Positions 60,705 through 64,000 of a stretch of DNA of 64,000 nucleotides are shown here, piece after piece. Location of the stretch: contig NZ_JBGNFV010000001.1 of the NCBI RefSeq assembly GCF_041449215.1, positions 434,001 to 498,000 of the forward strand, written 5' to 3'. The notes beneath the pieces were generated by a model. It was given only the letters and a program-made list of their open reading frames with translations, was not told where the DNA came from and searched no databases. This DNA is from Roseivirga sp. BDSF3-8. Its GTDB lineage: Bacteria > Bacteroidota > Bacteroidia > Cytophagales > Cyclobacteriaceae. Positions within the stretch are counted from its first letter, which is position 1. Each line of letters begins with the position of its first letter. Both the position numbers and the translations under genes were made by a program.

Positions 60705-61304
60705 TTAATTATTGAGCCACAAAAATAAGAACAAAAATATCCAAAGTCCATCCAAAAAATGCCAATATGTAGTCAACATCTCCATGTTGACCATATTTTT
60801 TGAGTGAACTTTATACCGGAAAGTTTTCACGAGCACAACAATCATGAAGATGACTCCGCTTATGAGGTGGGCACCGTGAAGACCGGAAAATACATAAACA
60901 AATGATTCTGAAGGATTACCGCCTGTGAAATACACATCAATAGATACCAACTCAGACCAGCCCTTAAACTGAATATATAAAAAGGCCAAGCCAAGAATGG
61001 TTGTAATAATCATTGCAATTTTGAGCTTATCCAGATTATCACGCACGGCAGAAAGATATGCCCAATGCATGGTTGCGCTGCTCAGAAACAGAACGGCCGT
61101 ACCTACAAGGAAAATATCTGGCAACTCAAACATGCGCCAGTTACCTTCGGCCTGACGCACGATATATGCACTCGTGAGTGCTACGAACATCATGGTAATA
61201 GACACCATGAATAGCCACATAGCAAATTTCTGAGGGTGCATACTTAAAGGCTGAACTGCCTCATCCCTGGTTTGAATACTTTCTATCGCAATATCTTTTC
61301 TCAT
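60705..61304 (-). CDS. Heme-copper oxidase subunit III-like protein (shorter)
   Basis: 199 residues with five hydrophobic segments. FSGLHGAHLISGVIFM and TTYWHFLDGLWIFLFLFLW match subunit III. It is shorter than its neighbour at 59932 and starts 4 bases inside the ctaB gene end. Two tandem subunit III proteins are common in Bacteroidota oxidase clusters; the two may form one split unit or serve alternate complexes. Confidence 0.9.
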   Translation of the reverse strand: MRKDIAIESIQTRDEAVQPLSMHPQKFAMWLFMVSITMMFVALTSAYIVRQAEGNWRMFELPDIFLVGTAVLFLSSATMHWAYLSAVRDNLDKLKIAMIITTILGLAFLYIQFKGWSELVSIDVYFTGGNPSESFVYVFSGLHGAHLISGVIFMIVVLVKTFRYKVHSKNMVNMEMLTTYWHFLDGLWIFLFLFLWLNN

Positions 61305-62209
61305 AACTTATCTACAACATAAGCGATCTGAACGACCGGAAGGTAAATAAATGAACCAAACATGATGCGCAGGGCGGCTTGTCTGCTACAGTCTTTCATT
61401 AGTGTAAAAGTCTGAGCTAGAAACAATACACCACAGATAGTAACTATGATAGCTGAATGTATCCCCGTAATCCCAAAATAGGCAGGCAATAGCCCTAAGG
61501 GAATAAGGAAGAGGGTATAGATCATGATCTGGATAGCTGTATTCAAATCTTTACGCCCCCCTAAAGGCAGCAGCTTAAAGCCTGCCTTTTTATAATCTTC
61601 GTCTCCAACCCACGCAATAGCCCAAAAGTGGGGAAACTGCCAAATGAATTGAATGCCAAAAATAATGAGTGCTTCGTGACTTATGGTTCCTGTGGCAGCT
61701 ACCCACCCAAGAAGGGGCGGCATAGCACCGGGTACTGCACCAATGGCTACAGCTATAGGCCCTACCCTCTTCATAGGAGTATACACAAGGCTATATAGCA
61801 CCATTGATAGTACGGCCAGGCTAGTAGTAAGTGGATTAGTAAATTGTATCAGTAAAAGGATACCAGCAATACCGGTTGAAGCGGCAAAAATAAAGGCTTC
61901 CTGAACCGAAAGTCTACCTTGCGGCAGGGGGCGGTCAGAGGTACGCTTCATCATGGCATCATAATCTTTTTCAAAGACCTGATTTAGTGTGCCTGCTGCT
62001 CCGCTAATGAGAAACCCACCAACGAATAGCATAAACATCACCAACCAATCAATGCTACCGTTTACACCAAGTACATATCCGAAAACGGAAGAAAATGCCA
62101 CGAGAATAGAAAGACGTCCTTTCAGTAGTTCTACGTAGTCGCTGACCCGGTCTCTTACCGAATAGCTGGTTGTTTCCGCTCTGCTTTTAACCTCAATCAT
62201 ATCAGGCAA
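61301..62209 (-). CDS. ctaB: Protoheme IX farnesyltransferase (heme O synthase)
   Basis: 302 residues, about eight to nine membrane segments. The UbiA-type motif NQVFEKDYDAMMKRTSDRPLPQG with its Asp pair lies near residue 75, and the second acid motif GDEDYKKAG near 207. It adds a farnesyl group to heme B for the oxidase. The start overlaps the ctaA gene end by 8 bases. Operon order ctaD-ctaA-ctaB is as in related oxidase clusters. Confidence 0.95.
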   Translation of the reverse strand: MPDMIEVKSRAETTSYSVRDRVSDYVELLKGRLSILVAFSSVFGYVLGVNGSIDWLVMFMLFVGGFLISGAAGTLNQVFEKDYDAMMKRTSDRPLPQGRLSVQEAFIFAASTGIAGILLLIQFTNPLTTSLAVLSMVLYSLVYTPMKRVGPIAVAIGAVPGAMPPLLGWVAATGTISHEALIIFGIQFIWQFPHFWAIAWVGDEDYKKAGFKLLPLGGRKDLNTAIQIMIYTLFLIPLGLLPAYFGITGIHSAIIVTICGVLFLAQTFTLMKDCSRQAALRIMFGSFIYLPVVQIAYVVDKL

Positions 62210-63290
62210 TAACTGCTGTTAGTTTACGCTGGCGTTCTAAAACCAGCCAGATAACAAACTGAACCCCAAATATCAGGGATGCTAGTAACAGGTGAACCGG
62301 CTGTGCGAATGCCGGAATGGCAAAGTAAGCCATTATGGCTCCCAAAACCACCTCTATAACAATTAATAAGAGTAATAATTTCACTGACTTAGCTAAAATC
62401 GTACCGACCCCCGGATCTTTCATCAGAAGCACGAGCAGCCACACATGAATAGCCGTAATAATCAGAGAATAGGTACGATGGATATAAAATGAAGTACCTA
62501 ATGCATCAATCCATTGATTCCGGGCCGAGTACCCTAACCTTCTTGCCACCTCATCAATACCTTCTCTCACTTCGGTTCCTAACACAATCTGGCTTATCAT
62601 GGTGATCATGCACAGGATGATCAGAAAATAAACAGTTTTGAATTTACTGCCTGGAGGCCTTACCTCGATGTTATCCATGTTACTCCTGAACGATACATAA
62701 ATAAGTAGTGCCACTATCGCAAGTGCGAGTATCATGTGAACAGTGATCATCCATGTAAGGAGATTACTGGAAACAACGATAGAACCAATCCAGCCCTGAA
62801 AGCCAACCAGTATCAGAGAGAGAAACGATAGCCAGAATATGACAGGGTCTTTTCGCAGGTAGGAGAAAGAAGCGACAAAGGTAGCAAAGACAAACAAACC
62901 GATCAGTGCACCTACCAGCCGGTTGACATACTCGGTCCAGGTTTTAGCGGCATTAAATGGAATGTCCTCAGTGATACCGGGGTCAGAAAGAATCTGTTCT
63001 GCTTTTTTTTCGAAGCCGAGGGAGCTCAGATATTGAGAAAAACGCCTGTTTTTCTCAAGCCGTTGCTCGGTGAACTCTCTTTCGTACCCTTCAGGTAACT
63101 CTGACTCATTAGTTGGAGGCACCCATTGACCAAAGCATTTTGGCCAGTCAGGACAACCCATTCCGGCCCCTGTGCTTCTTACGATACCTCCTACAAGGAT
63201 CAGGAAATAAATAGAAAAGACCGTCAAGAGGCTGAGCCTCCTGAAGGTCTTTCCAGTATTATCCGATTGATTATTTATCGCTTGTTTCAT
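62202..63290 (-). CDS. ctaA: Heme A synthase (CtaA/COX15)
   Basis: 362 residues with eight hydrophobic segments in two repeats. GGIVRSTGAGMGCPDWPKCFG near residue 35 holds the regulatory Cys pair; RTYSLIITAIHVWL and PVHLLLASL hold the heme-ligand His positions. It oxidises heme O to heme A. It overlaps the 3' end of ctaD by 20 bases, implying tight coupling. Confidence 0.93.
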   Translation of the reverse strand: MKQAINNQSDNTGKTFRRLSLLTVFSIYFLILVGGIVRSTGAGMGCPDWPKCFGQWVPPTNESELPEGYEREFTEQRLEKNRRFSQYLSSLGFEKKAEQILSDPGITEDIPFNAAKTWTEYVNRLVGALIGLFVFATFVASFSYLRKDPVIFWLSFLSLILVGFQGWIGSIVVSSNLLTWMITVHMILALAIVALLIYVSFRSNMDNIEVRPPGSKFKTVYFLIILCMITMISQIVLGTEVREGIDEVARRLGYSARNQWIDALGTSFYIHRTYSLIITAIHVWLLVLLMKDPGVGTILAKSVKLLLLLIVIEVVLGAIMAYFAIPAFAQPVHLLLASLIFGVQFVIWLVLERQRKLTAVIA

Positions 63291-64000
63291 CTACGATATC
63301 CGCCTCACTATCTTTCTCGCGGTCTATCAGCTCATTTTCATGAGGAAGGTTAGACTCAGGAGTCTGTGAGAAAGGAATGTGCTGAGGGATGAAATCATCC
63401 TTTGCACCAGGCTTACTATAGTCGTAGGGCCATCTGTACACAGTAGGGATTTCACCTGGCCAGTTGCCATGACCCGGAGTGATAGGTGTAGTCCACTCTA
63501 AAGTGTTTGATCTCCATGGGTTCTTAGGTGCTTTTCTTCCTTTAAATATGCTGTAGAAGAAATTAAAGGCAAATATGATCTGAGAACCAAAAGTTAGTAT
63601 GGCAGCAATACTTACGAACATGTTCAGGTCTGTAAAGCCTCCGAACGTATCGAAATTCGTAAATGAATAATACCTTCTTGGGAAGCCGGCTATACCGATG
63701 TAGTGCATAGGCCAGAAGACAGCGTAAACCCCGACAAATGTACACCAGAAGTGAATGTAACCAAGACGATTATCCATCATGCGGCCAAACATTTTAGGGA
63801 ACCAATGGTAGACACCAGCCATCATACCAAAGAAGGAGGCACTACCCATTACAAGGTGGAAGTGCGCCACTACAAAGTAAGTATCATGAAGCTGAATATC
63901 GAGTGCAGAGTTACCCAGGAATATACCAGTAAGACCACCAGAAATAAACAAGGATACAAGACCGATAGAGAACAGCATCGCAGGTGTAAAGACAATGTTT
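63271..64000 (-). CDS. ctaD: Cytochrome c oxidase subunit I, C-terminal part (start lies right of window)
   Basis: About 240 residues are visible; the frame is open through the right edge (NIVFTPAMLF). LHDTYFVVAHFHLVMG carries the conserved His residues for heme a3 and heme a. The remaining membrane segments and WSTNTLEWTT-like tail (SNTLEWTTPITP) are those of subunit I. The C-terminal extension is acidic. It is the catalytic subunit of the heme-copper oxidase; first visible gene of the minus-strand operon. Confidence 0.94.
   Translation of the reverse strand, partial: NIVFTPAMLFSIGLVSLFISGGLTGIFLGNSALDIQLHDTYFVVAHFHLVMGSASFFGMMAGVYHWFPKMFGRMMDNRLGYIHFWCTFVGVYAVFWPMHYIGIAGFPRRYYSFTNFDTFGGFTDLNMFVSIAAILTFGSQIIFAFNFFYSIFKGRKAPKNPWRSNTLEWTTPITPGHGNWPGEIPTVYRWPYDYSKPGAKDDFIPQHIPFSQTPESNLPHENELIDREKDSEADIVDETSDK

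Noticed and set aside
1-64000. tRNA or rRNA genes as island attachment site
   Set aside because: No T-loop-like or rRNA-like segments were seen by eye; the island edges have palindromic repeats instead. A tRNA scan would settle this.

Overview
The window looks like chromosome from a member of the Bacteroidota, probably order Cytophagales. This is inferred from type IX secretion-like components (a PorE-like OmpA protein and a PorT-like barrel), a DUF5606 gene, a caa3-type oxidase cluster in Bacteroidota order, a RsbRST stressosome module, TANNTTTG-type -7 promoter boxes, mostly absent Shine-Dalgarno sites, and short peptides with a pinensin-type leader. No rRNA, tRNA or CRISPR array was seen.

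Layout. 1-3.3 kb: the end of an outer-membrane barrel gene, a YceI-like gene and a SulP anion transporter. 3.4-7.3 kb: a minus-strand stressosome operon, rsbR-rsbS-rsbT-(ATPase+PP2C phosphatase)-histidine kinase. 7.5-15.5 kb: housekeeping and hypothetical genes (deaminase, HD hydrolase, amino-acid permease, thioredoxin, CbpA-type DnaJ, an OprD-like porin). 15.5-31 kb: a defence island. It holds a Septu-type PtuA/PtuB pair enclosed by ~230-bp tandem repeats, a PLD-nuclease/SNF2-helicase fusion, an AT-rich block (coiled-coil protein, ApeA-like HEPN protein, DUF5131 and TcmP pair, membrane protein) and McrBC. A diverged palindromic copy of the same repeat sits directly after mcrC. 31-32.9 kb: an esterase and a gene-free, repeat-rich stretch.

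32.9-45.4 kb: core genes, including an ECF sigma factor, a glycosyltransferase, tgt, an LptF/G-type permease, a DMT transporter, a PfkB kinase, engB, the PorE-like protein, and ubiE-porT-SDR in a translationally coupled run. 45.5-46.5 kb: three intact Cys-rich precursor peptides in tandem plus a fourth interrupted by an in-frame TGA, each followed by its own hairpin terminator. 46.6-53 kb: tlpA, gatB, alaS and an M23 peptidase. 53.1-53.8 kb: two further precursor peptides, facing each other across a 197-bp segment with perfect 19-bp terminal inverted repeats. 53.9-64 kb: a very large NtrY-like histidine kinase, then the cytochrome oxidase assembly and structural operon (ctaD, ctaA, ctaB, two subunit III proteins, subunit IV, SCO, DUF420, small membrane protein, DUF983), cut by the right edge.

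The most notable material is the split family of six pinensin-leader peptides with no modification enzyme in view, and the repeat-bounded defence island with a poorly characterised PLD-helicase plus coiled-coil pair. All assignments come from reading the sequence; no database search was run.
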